A DNA stretch of 64,000 nucleotides from Nostoc sp. TCL240-02. GTDB lineage: Bacteria > Cyanobacteriota > Cyanobacteriia > Cyanobacteriales > Nostocaceae. Every line of letters starts with the position of its first letter. Position 1 is the first letter of the stretch. This document shows, one piece after another, positions 48,430 to 57,300 of this stretch. The stretch is taken from contig NZ_CP040094.1 of the NCBI RefSeq assembly GCF_013343235.1, positions 4,588,501 through 4,652,500 on the forward strand. Reading direction: 5' to 3'. Position numbers and translations under genes: made by a program. Below the pieces are notes generated by a model, which had not been told where the DNA came from, did no database searches, and saw nothing but the letters and a program-made list of their open reading frames with translations.

Positions 48430-49365
48430 ATGCAAATTCCTATCATTGATTTCAATCCTTTTCTTATAGGTGACTCAACCGCAAAAGAAGCTGTTGCTAC
48501 ACAAATTTCTCTTGCTATTCATGAGGTCGGATGTTTCTACCTGAAAAATTATGGTATTTCTCAGACTCTAATCGCTCAAGTCTTTTCACAAACCGAGTCC
48601 TTTTTTGCACTACCGGAGCATGAAAAAGAACAAGTATCTTTCTTTCCAGATCGGAATCTTCGCGGATATCATAATTTTAAAAAAAGTGAAGATAAACACA
48701 ACGCCAATGAACTAATGACTGAAGGCTTTCATTTTGGCAAAGAAATTACTCTTGACGAAGTTGGTGAGATTGAAGATCCTTTCTTTGAACCAAATAAATG
48801 GCCTAAAAATCCTACTCAGTTTCATGAAGTAATGATGGAATTTTTCGCTGGTTGTCACGAAAGCGCCTTGAAAGTATTCCAGGCTTTGGCTATTTCTCTG
48901 AGATTGCCAAAAGATTATTTTACAAATTTATATTCAGAGCAAAATCACGGCATAGTTTTGCATCACTACCCATCTATATATCAGCCTCCAGAACTAGGAA
49001 AAGTTTATCTGGCAGAACATACAGACATAGGTACTCTCACATTTTTATTTCAAGATTCAGAAGGTTTAGAAGTATATACAAATGCTGGAGAATGGGTTGT
49101 AGCGCCCTTCGTTCCTGACGCGATTATCATATTGGTTGCAGATTTAATGCAGCGATGGACAAACGATAAATTTTGCGCTACACGACATCGAGTTATAGTC
49201 CCAACTCAATCTCACAGTGCTAAACAAAGATACTCGTGCGCCTTTTTTACAGGGCCTAATTACGATGCTCAAATTAACTCTATTAAGACTTGCTTAGATA
49301 TAGATGAAGTGCCTAAGTATCCACCAATTCTTGCACAAGAATATTTCAAGCAGCCAAAAGGATAG
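48430..49365 (+). CDS. 2-oxoglutarate/Fe(II)-dependent oxygenase (isopenicillin N synthase family)
   Basis: 311 residues, the usual length. The N-terminal DIOX_N-like part (PIIDFNPFLIGDS ... EVGCFYLKNYGI) is followed by the iron site: His and Asp in AEHTDIGTLTFL, distal His in TRHRVIVP, and the 2-oxoglutarate-binding Arg in QRYSCAFF. Such enzymes hydroxylate or desaturate unactivated carbons. Within an aeruginosin cluster it is a good candidate for ring hydroxylation of Choi or oxidation of the guanidine-bearing end group, but the substrate is inferred from position only. Confidence 0.88.
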   Translation: MQIPIIDFNPFLIGDSTAKEAVATQISLAIHEVGCFYLKNYGISQTLIAQVFSQTESFFALPEHEKEQVSFFPDRNLRGYHNFKKSEDKHNANELMTEGFHFGKEITLDEVGEIEDPFFEPNKWPKNPTQFHEVMMEFFAGCHESALKVFQALAISLRLPKDYFTNLYSEQNHGIVLHHYPSIYQPPELGKVYLAEHTDIGTLTFLFQDSEGLEVYTNAGEWVVAPFVPDAIIILVADLMQRWTNDKFCATRHRVIVPTQSHSAKQRYSCAFFTGPNYDAQINSIKTCLDIDEVPKYPPILAQEYFKQPKG

Positions 49366-49386
49366 CTACTAATTTAGATTCAATAA

Positions 49387-51021
49387 ATGGACAAACTACA
49401 ATTGCTAGCAAAGTCAAAACCTCCAACTTGGTTAAAAATTTTGGTAATTAGCCTGATTGGGTTAGGTATTTTCTTTCGCTTTACCCATTTGGGACAAAAA
49501 GTGTATTGGTATGACGAATTTGCGACATCGCTGACAATATCTGGTCATACGCTAGCCGAGGTTAAACAAGAGATTTTTAGCAATTGGAGCAATAATGACG
49601 GCTTAATTCCTGTTATCACTTTAGACAAATATCAACACATTAACCCAGATCGAACTGTGGCTGATACAGTTCGCTACTTAATAACTTCAGACCCACAACA
49701 TCCACCTTTGTATTATGTGATGGTGAGATTATGGGCGCAAGTCTTTGGAGATTTCCCTGCCGCAGTTAGGAGTTTATCAGCAGTAATTAGTCTGTTGGTG
49801 TTTCCTAGTGTGTATTGGCTGTGTTTAGAGTTGTTTGAATCAGCACTAGTTGGGTGGGTGGGAATGGCTGTAATGGCGATTTCTCCGTTGCAGATTTTCT
49901 TTGCCCAAGATGCACGAGAATACGGTTTATGGATGGTGACGATTCTAGTATCAAGTGCTGCTTTATTGCGAGCCATTCGCCGAGAAAGTTACTTGAGTTG
50001 GGCTGTATATACTCTCACTTTAGCCTTGGGATTCTACACCCATCTATTAACGGCAATGGTTGCGATCGCTCATTGCATATATGTGGTTATTAGGCAACAG
50101 TTTCGCTTTAACAAAACCCTGCGTAATTATTTACTGAGTTCCATAGCAGCTTGCTTGATGTTTTTACCCTGGCTAATGGTAATCATTACCCAGATTCATA
50201 CAGCAACAAATCTCTTGTCATGGATCGCATTTAAAACAGATAGTCCTTTCGACCTAATTGGGATTTGGCTCAGTCGGATTAGCAGAATATTTTTTGATTT
50301 TAATTTGGCTTCTGATGATGCTTGGGTCAATAATTTACCTGCGGAAAGCCCTTTATTTTATAGTATTCCTACGATAATATGTAGTTTATTTTTAATTATT
50401 TATATTATCATTTTCTTCAGTAATTATCTCTCAACTAATACTAGTTTATTTATTGCTTCATTAGGGGGATTTCCAGGGTTAACATTGCTTTTCTACGACC
50501 TAGCTTTTGGAGGAATTCGCTCTATTCATTTTCGCTATCAGTTACCGTTATACCTCAGCATCCAAATTGCTGTAGTGTATATTTTAGCTTTCCATCTTTT
50601 CTTGGCGAAAAACTGGCAGAAAAACCTTTGGCAAGTCATTGTGGTAGGGTTACTCATCTCTGGGCTAGTTTCTGATGTTAGATTTTTTCAGTCTGAAACT
50701 TGGTGGCCACAAATAGGCGGCAAGAATTTGCTAGCAATGAGTCAACGTATTAATCAATCTAATAATATTTTATTAATAAATAACAAAAATGATTATAACT
50801 TGGGAGTTATCCTCACATTAAGTCATAATTTAAAGCCAAAAATTGGGTTAGTTACAATCCAAAACGACCAGTTACCAATAATAGCTAAAGATTATAAATC
50901 TATTTTTTTTGTTGACGATCTAGAAAATAGTTTAGCTCATCAACTTGAAAATGATAAGACTAATTTACTGAAATTAGTCTACCCACTTGAAGGATTTTGG
51001 CAACTCGATAAAAAACATTAA
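49387..51021 (+). CDS. GT-C fold (PMT/GT39-like) membrane glycosyltransferase
   Basis: 544 residues with about ten hydrophobic helices. The catalytic-type acidic motif WYDEFATSL follows the first helix, and QHPPLYYVMVRLWAQ is typical of the PMT_2/ArnT group. These enzymes use polyprenyl-phosphate-linked sugars and act on the outer face of the membrane. It is followed 15 bp later by a GtrA gene, a usual partner. In this cluster it probably transfers the sugar of a glycosylated peptide; an unrelated role in surface glycosylation is possible. Confidence 0.85.
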   Translation: MDKLQLLAKSKPPTWLKILVISLIGLGIFFRFTHLGQKVYWYDEFATSLTISGHTLAEVKQEIFSNWSNNDGLIPVITLDKYQHINPDRTVADTVRYLITSDPQHPPLYYVMVRLWAQVFGDFPAAVRSLSAVISLLVFPSVYWLCLELFESALVGWVGMAVMAISPLQIFFAQDAREYGLWMVTILVSSAALLRAIRRESYLSWAVYTLTLALGFYTHLLTAMVAIAHCIYVVIRQQFRFNKTLRNYLLSSIAACLMFLPWLMVIITQIHTATNLLSWIAFKTDSPFDLIGIWLSRISRIFFDFNLASDDAWVNNLPAESPLFYSIPTIICSLFLIIYIIIFFSNYLSTNTSLFIASLGGFPGLTLLFYDLAFGGIRSIHFRYQLPLYLSIQIAVVYILAFHLFLAKNWQKNLWQVIVVGLLISGLVSDVRFFQSETWWPQIGGKNLLAMSQRINQSNNILLINNKNDYNLGVILTLSHNLKPKIGLVTIQNDQLPIIAKDYKSIFFVDDLENSLAHQLENDKTNLLKLVYPLEGFWQLDKKH

Positions 51022-51036
51022 GAGAGTAGAAACGGA

Positions 51037-51537
51037 ATGAAGCAATATCTTGACTATTTGAATATTATTTTACTGAGAGATAAAGTCTACTTTTACCTTC
51101 ATTCAGCGCTTTTTAGTCGGTTTATTCGCTTTGCGGTAGTTGGTTTGAGTGGAGTATTTGTAGACTTGGGATCATTCTATTTTTTACATAGATCATTATA
51201 TTTGGCGTTAACTTTGAGTGCAATGCTTTCCACAGAAATAGCAATTATTAATAATTTTCTATGGAATGATTTATGGACATTTGGTGATGTGTCTTTCCAA
51301 CAAAAAATCAGTCAAAAGTTACAACGGTTTGTCAAGTTTAATCTCATTTGTTTAGTTGGGCTTATTTTCAATAGCCTAATTGTGAATTGGCTATTTTATC
51401 AATTCCAAGTGAATGAATACATAGCTAAATTGGTAGCGATCGCTTGTGTGACACTTTGGAATTTCTGGCTCAACCTGAAGATGAACTGGCAATTAACAAA
51501 GACAGAAGTAAAAGTAGATGTACTTGTAGATATTTAA
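51037..51537 (+). CDS. GtrA-family membrane protein
   Basis: 166 residues with four transmembrane helices and the GtrA pattern FIRFAVVGLSGVFVDLGSFY and NNFLWNDLWTFG. GtrA proteins are thought to help translocate polyprenyl-phosphate-linked sugars across the membrane. Placed between the GT-C enzyme and the SGNH protein in a tight run of genes (gaps of 15 and 9 bp). Confidence 0.88.
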   Translation: MKQYLDYLNIILLRDKVYFYLHSALFSRFIRFAVVGLSGVFVDLGSFYFLHRSLYLALTLSAMLSTEIAIINNFLWNDLWTFGDVSFQQKISQKLQRFVKFNLICLVGLIFNSLIVNWLFYQFQVNEYIAKLVAIACVTLWNFWLNLKMNWQLTKTEVKVDVLVDI

Positions 51538-51546
51538 GAAAAAATT

Positions 51547-52680
51547 ATGTTAAGACCACTTGTGATGTTTGGGTATAGTTTAATTTTTCTAATTACTATA
51601 TTTTTTTCTTCTGGATTATTAAATACAGTTCTACCTTATTCTAAGACTATCCAAAATCTTGGTGAAATTGGCGTTAAATGGCAATATTTTACTGAACATA
51701 AAGATGATTACAACGCTATCTTTTTGGGGCCAAGTACTACTTACTTTGGCGTAGTCCCGAAAGTATTTGATGAATACATGACAAAAGAGGGTAAGAGTGT
51801 CAAATCTTTCAACTTTGGTATCGCAGGCGCAAACGTATCAGAACTAGATTTTTACTTACAAAAAATTCTAGATTTAAAGCCAGCAAACTTAAAGTGGATA
51901 TTTTTAGACTGTTCAGTTGACTTATTTACCAACTTTGGTTCTACTTCCGCTCAGGAGATATACTGGCATACTCCTCGTAAAACCATAGAAAATTTTCAAT
52001 TAATTTGGGAATCATCAATCGATAACTGGCAAGTAAAAGTTCCATATATATACGCTAACTTTCAAAGCTTTATCTATCGATGGCTAGGTCTTGGTCAGCT
52101 TTCTACTTTCTGGCAGGAAAGAATATTAAATTTAGATTTATCAAATGCAGATCCATTAGCAAAAGTATCCGAGGATAGACTATTACAAGAATCTGGATAC
52201 TACGCAATAGATTGGCAAAAAAAAGCTGAAAAATGGCAGACTCTATTCCGAACAAATGGTTTGGATACTTATCTAAAAAATCTCAAAAATGAACAAACGA
52301 AATTAGCAAATTTAAATTTAGAAAATACATTTAAGAAGACATCTACAATATATGGAGTGAAAATGATGGAAAATATTTCTTCCCAAATTGAAAAACAGCA
52401 GCAGATTAATAACAAGAAACTTGAAGCTATATTTTTTATTCCTCCACTTCTAGAGGCTGATTCTAACTACTCTGCTCTTTACAAAGCATACGATTCAGGA
52501 TACATAGATACTTTGTTTGCTTTTAATAATGTCAATGTTTTTACTAATTTATATGAATTAAATCGTAGGATTGATAGCGCACATCTCAATCACCAAGGCG
52601 CTCAAGAATTCACACTTTCACTGGCATCAAAGTTTAATGAATATTTAAATAATTCAGGGCAAAAAGTTGCAAATAGATAA
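51547..52680 (+). CDS. Membrane-anchored SGNH-like protein (DltD/AlgJ-type partner of MBOAT)
   Basis: 377 residues. One N-terminal membrane anchor (MFGYSLIFLITIFFSSGLL) precedes an extracytoplasmic domain with the nucleophile-type motif FLGPSTTYFG, an SFNFGIAGAN block and a C-terminal Asp/His pair in DSAHLNHQGAQEF, which together fit the SGNH fold. DltD, AlgJ and AlgX-like proteins work with MBOAT acyltransferases to place acyl groups on surface polymers. The MBOAT gene is next, 52 bp downstream. The glycine of the classical GDS is preserved as GPS. Confidence 0.75.
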   Translation: MLRPLVMFGYSLIFLITIFFSSGLLNTVLPYSKTIQNLGEIGVKWQYFTEHKDDYNAIFLGPSTTYFGVVPKVFDEYMTKEGKSVKSFNFGIAGANVSELDFYLQKILDLKPANLKWIFLDCSVDLFTNFGSTSAQEIYWHTPRKTIENFQLIWESSIDNWQVKVPYIYANFQSFIYRWLGLGQLSTFWQERILNLDLSNADPLAKVSEDRLLQESGYYAIDWQKKAEKWQTLFRTNGLDTYLKNLKNEQTKLANLNLENTFKKTSTIYGVKMMENISSQIEKQQQINNKKLEAIFFIPPLLEADSNYSALYKAYDSGYIDTLFAFNNVNVFTNLYELNRRIDSAHLNHQGAQEFTLSLASKFNEYLNNSGQKVANR

Positions 52681-52732
52681 AATTTGAATAGCCAGTTTCT
52701 ATCACATAATCATTAGCTCAATGTAAATAAAG

Positions 52733-54253
52733 ATGGTATTCACAGAATTTCGATTTGTATTTTTCTTCGTGATTGTTTTCTGCATCTATTGGGCTTTGCA
52801 GAAACATAATCATCGTAAGTTGTGGTTGCTAATCTGTAGTTATATCTTTTATAGTGCTTGGGATTGGCGCTTCCTTTTTTTGCTCTTGTTATCGACAGTC
52901 ATTGATTACTTTGTCGGTTTAATGCTATCTAGACCACAGGTTAGTGATTTACTACAACAGGAAATTCCCAGCAATGAGGTAATAGAAAAAGCAAAAACTC
53001 CAAATTTATGGAATTGGGATGCCTTGCTGAATAAGCCACAGAATCAACAGCAGCGTCAAGCATGGTTGATACTTAGTTTAGTAGCAAATTTAGGAATATT
53101 AGGGTTTTTTAAGTACTATAACTTTTTCACTGAGTCTGCTGCCAACTTATTAAGTTTTTTGGGTTTACCTATAAGCCTGACAACCCTTAACATTATTCTG
53201 CCAGCAGGTATTAGCTTTTACACGTTTCAAACTCTGAGTTATTCCCTTGATATCTATCTAGGTAAACTCAAACCTGTGAGAAATTTTTGGGATTTTTCTC
53301 TATTTGTAACTTTTTTCCCTCAACTGGTTGCAGGGCCTATCGTCCGTGCATCTACTTTTTTGCCTCAACTACTAACCCCAAAAAGCTTAAATGAGGTTGA
53401 TTTTCAGGGGTGTTTAATGCTTTTTTTCGTAGGGTATTTCAAGAAAGCCTGCATTTCGGATAATCTTTCTCCTTTAATAGAACAGTATTTCACGAATCCA
53501 GAAAATTATACTTTCTTGAGTTGTTGGATTGCTGTTATTTCTTTCGTCATCCAGATATACTGCGACTTTTCTGGTTATTCAGATATGGCGATCGCTTCTG
53601 CCGGTTTACTTGGATACAAACTACCTCTGAACTTTAATTTCCCCTACCTTTCCGGTAATATCACTGAGTTATGGCAACGTTGGCACATTACCCTCTACAG
53701 TTGGTTGCGAGATTATGTCTATTTTCCTTTAATGAAAAAGCGGCCAAAAGCTGAACGAACAGAACTGTTTGGGTATAAAAATCTTCTCATTTTAATGCTT
53801 CTATCAGGACTCTGGCATGGAGCTGCTTGGCATTTTGTAATTTGGGGTGGATTAAATGGAATCGCTTTAATTGTTCACAAGCAATGGTTATCTCGGATTG
53901 CTCCCTATAAAGGATTGCTACCATTGAGAAAGCTGCTAGGTATCCCCCTAACAATGTATTGGTTTTGTGCATCTGCCATCTTCTTTCGGAGTAACGATCT
54001 TAGTAGCGCTATACAAGTAGAAAAATCATTTTTATTCTTGACTTCTCTTGGCTCTGAAAACTTAAATATCCAAGTTGCATGGACTTTTGCACCTTTAATT
54101 ATGCTCCACTGGGCGGCTTATAAGGGTTGGTTTGCCGATTGGTGGCGTAAAATTCCTAGTTGGAGTTTTGCTGTTTGCTTTGGGGTGTTAGTTTCAGCAA
54201 TATTTCGGCTGACAGCAATCAATCCTCAGCCCTTTGTTTACTTTCAGTTTTAG
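52733..54253 (+). CDS. MBOAT-family O-acyltransferase (AlgI/DltB-like)
   Basis: 506 residues, about eleven hydrophobic helices. Diagnostic segments are ILPAGISFYTFQTLSYSLDI, FFPQLVAGPIVRAS, IQIYCDFSGYSDMAIA, ELWQRWHITLYSWLRDYVYF and the catalytic His in LSGLWHGAAWHFVIWG. These proteins move acyl groups from a cytoplasmic donor to an acceptor outside. Together with the SGNH protein it could acylate the sugar of the peptide, as required for an aeruginosin-865-like product (hexanoyl). It might instead serve an exopolysaccharide. Confidence 0.9.
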   Translation: MVFTEFRFVFFFVIVFCIYWALQKHNHRKLWLLICSYIFYSAWDWRFLFLLLLSTVIDYFVGLMLSRPQVSDLLQQEIPSNEVIEKAKTPNLWNWDALLNKPQNQQQRQAWLILSLVANLGILGFFKYYNFFTESAANLLSFLGLPISLTTLNIILPAGISFYTFQTLSYSLDIYLGKLKPVRNFWDFSLFVTFFPQLVAGPIVRASTFLPQLLTPKSLNEVDFQGCLMLFFVGYFKKACISDNLSPLIEQYFTNPENYTFLSCWIAVISFVIQIYCDFSGYSDMAIASAGLLGYKLPLNFNFPYLSGNITELWQRWHITLYSWLRDYVYFPLMKKRPKAERTELFGYKNLLILMLLSGLWHGAAWHFVIWGGLNGIALIVHKQWLSRIAPYKGLLPLRKLLGIPLTMYWFCASAIFFRSNDLSSAIQVEKSFLFLTSLGSENLNIQVAWTFAPLIMLHWAAYKGWFADWWRKIPSWSFAVCFGVLVSAIFRLTAINPQPFVYFQF

Positions 54254-54296
54254 TGTTTGATTATTCTTTTACTGTTAAAAGAGTAGTTAATTTTTT

Positions 54297-54345
54297 AACG
54301 AACCGCAGAGGCGCAAAGAACACAGAGGAAGAGAGAAGATAGGTA
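54297..54345. repeat. Interspersed Nostoc repeat upstream of second NRPS gene
   Basis: ACGAACCGCAGAGGCGCAAA followed by GAACACAGAGGAAGAGAGAA; the same family as 39255-39340, at a similar distance (about 30-70 bp) from an NRPS ATG. Confidence 0.7.
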
Positions 54346-54370
54346 GTTTCTTAGTTACAAATTACGAATT

Positions 54371-57300
54371 ATGAGCAAGCTGCAAATAATTAAAAAGAAA
54401 AATATTGAATCTATTTACCCTCTTTCTCCTATGCAGCAGGGTATGCTTTTTCATACTCTATATGAGCCAGAATCAGGGGTGTATCTTGAGCAGTTTTGTA
54501 TCACGCTCTCTGGCAATTTAGATATTACACTGCTTCAGCAGGCCTGTGTGCGAGTAATGAAGCGTCACCCAGTTTTGCGTACCCTTGTGGTTTGGGAAAA
54601 GCAGGAAAAGCCTCTCCAGGTAGTATGTAAGCAAGTAGAGTTGTCTTGGCAGAACTATGATTGGCATTCCTTATCTGCAAAAGAACAACAAGAGCGCTTA
54701 GAAGCTTTCTTACAAGCAGATCGAGTCCAAGGCTTCGTCCTTGATAAAGCTCCACTCATGCGATTTAGCTTAATTCAAATTGCTGATGATATTTACGAAT
54801 TTGTCTGGAGCTTTCATCACTTGCTAATTGATGGCTGGAGTTGGCCAATTCTCTGCAAAGAAGTCTTTGCTTTTTACAATGCTTTACTTAGAGGTAAATA
54901 CTTATATTTAAATACTCCCCGTCCTTACCGAGATTATATTAATTGGTTACAGCAACAAGATTTAAAAGCAGCAGAGACTTTTTGGCGACAACAACTTCAT
55001 GGCTTTACTAGTCCTACTCGGTTGTTATTAAATCGGGGTGAGGTGCAAAATTCTCCCCAGTCAAAAACTTACCACGAGCAGCACTACTGTTTGTCGGCAA
55101 CGATAACCGCTGCTTTACAGTCCCAGGCACAGCAGTATCATCTGACACTTTCAACTTTCGTCCAAGCAGCTTGGGCAATTTTACTTAGTCGCTACACCGA
55201 TGAGTCTGAGCTAGTATTTGGAGCAACTGTGTCTGGTCGTCCTCCCACTTTATCGGGGGTGGAATCGATGGTGGGACTATTCATTAATACTCTACCAGTA
55301 CGGGTGAAAGTACCAACAGCAACTCCTTTATGGCAATGGCTGAGGGAATTGCAGACTCAACAGGTGGAGCGATCGCAGTATTCTTGGTTTCCATTAGTAG
55401 AAATTCAGGCTATTAGTGAAATTACCCCAGAATTACCTTTGTTTGAAACTATTGTGGTGTTTGAGAACTACCCACAAGATACGTCTTTATCAAATCTAGG
55501 TAGCAGTATCCAAATTACTAAACGGCAAGTTATTGAACAAACAAATTATCCGCTCACAGTCATCGCTGTACCAGGACAAGAATTATCTCTACGCATTCTT
55601 TATGATGGTAGCCGCTTTGATGGGGAAACCATTAACCGGATGATGGGGCATCTTGTAACTTTGTTAGAGGGTATGGTTACAAATATCGAGCAGAGAGTAG
55701 GAGAGATACCCATGCTAACTGCTGCCGAACAGCGTCAACTTTTAGTATGGAATGATACCCAAACAGATTATCCCAATAAATGTATCGCTCAGTTGTTTGA
55801 AGAACAAGTGGAACGAACACCGAATGCAGTAGCAGTCTCGTTCCAATCTCAACAACTGACTTACCAACAGTTAAATTGTCAGGCTAACCAATTAGCGCAC
55901 CATCTGCAAAAAATTGGTGTAAAACCAGAAGTGCGTATAGGGATTTGCGTTGAGCGTTCTTTATCGATGGTTGTAGGACTTTTGGCAATCCTCAAAGCTG
56001 GTGGTACTTACGTACCCTTAGATCCGCGATCGCCCCAAGAACGTTTGACTTATATTTTGAGTGATTCTCAAGCCTCGATATTGCTGACAGATTCATCAAC
56101 TAAGAGGCAGGGGGAAGGGAGCAGAGAGCAGGGGGAAATGACCTGCTGTGGAGCAGAGCAGAACATGGAGCTAAATCCCCGTTACAAAACTCTACTTCCG
56201 ACTTCTTTAACAGTAGTTTGCTTAGATACATCGGAGATTTTTTGCCAAAACAGCCAGGAAAATCCTGTTAGTGGAGTGATACCAGAGAACTTGGCTTATG
56301 TCATGTATACTTCTGGCTCAACCGGCAAACCCAAAGGTGTAGCCATGAGTCACCGTTCTCTAGCGAACCTTTTACATTGGCAAATCAACGAAAGTGCTTT
56401 AAGCTGTGCCAAAACTTTGCAATTTGCTTCTATCAGTTTCGATGTCTCTTTTCAAGAAATCTTCTCTACCTGGTGTAGCGGCGGAACCTTAGTTTTAATC
56501 ACCGAAGAAGTACAGAAGGATGGATTTGTATTATTACAATTAATTGCCCAAGAAAAGGTAGAAAGACTGTTTTTGCCCTTCGTCGCCCTTCAGCAGTTAG
56601 CCAATGCTGCCTCTATTTCTAAATCCTATCCTGCATCTTTGCGCCAGATTATGACGGCAGGAGAACAGCTGCATATTACTCCTGATTTAGTCAACTTTTT
56701 TCGCGAGCTTCCTGGTTGTACGCTGCAAAATCAGTATGGCCCAACGGAGAGCCATGTAGTAACAAGTTTTACATTAAAAGATGCTGCCAGCAGTTGGTCG
56801 CCACTTCCACCTATTGGTCGAGCGATCGCAAATACGCAAATCTACATCCTTGACCACCATCTGCAACCATTACCAATTGGCGTTCCCGGAGAACTGTATA
56901 TTGGCGGCGTGGCGATCGCCAGAAGTTATATTAATTCCCCAGAATTGACTGCTGAGAAATTCATTCCTAACCCGTTTGCAAAAGACGGGAATCGTTTGTA
57001 TAAAACAGGCGATCGCGCTCGATATTTACCTGATGGCAATATCGAATTTCTCGGTCGAATTGACAATCAAGTGAAGGTGCGGGGTTTTCGCATTGAACTG
57101 GGAGAAATTGAAACTGTACTCGTCGCACACCCGCAGGTAAAAGAAGCAGTAGTTATCGCAAGGGTTGACCAACCAGGGAACAAGCGCCTAGTCGCTTACA
57201 TTGTCCCCAAACAACACCTAGACACCAGTGAACTGCTTTATTACCTCAAGCAAAAGCTACCCGAATATATGCTACCTTCTGCTTTTGTAAAGTTGCTGGA

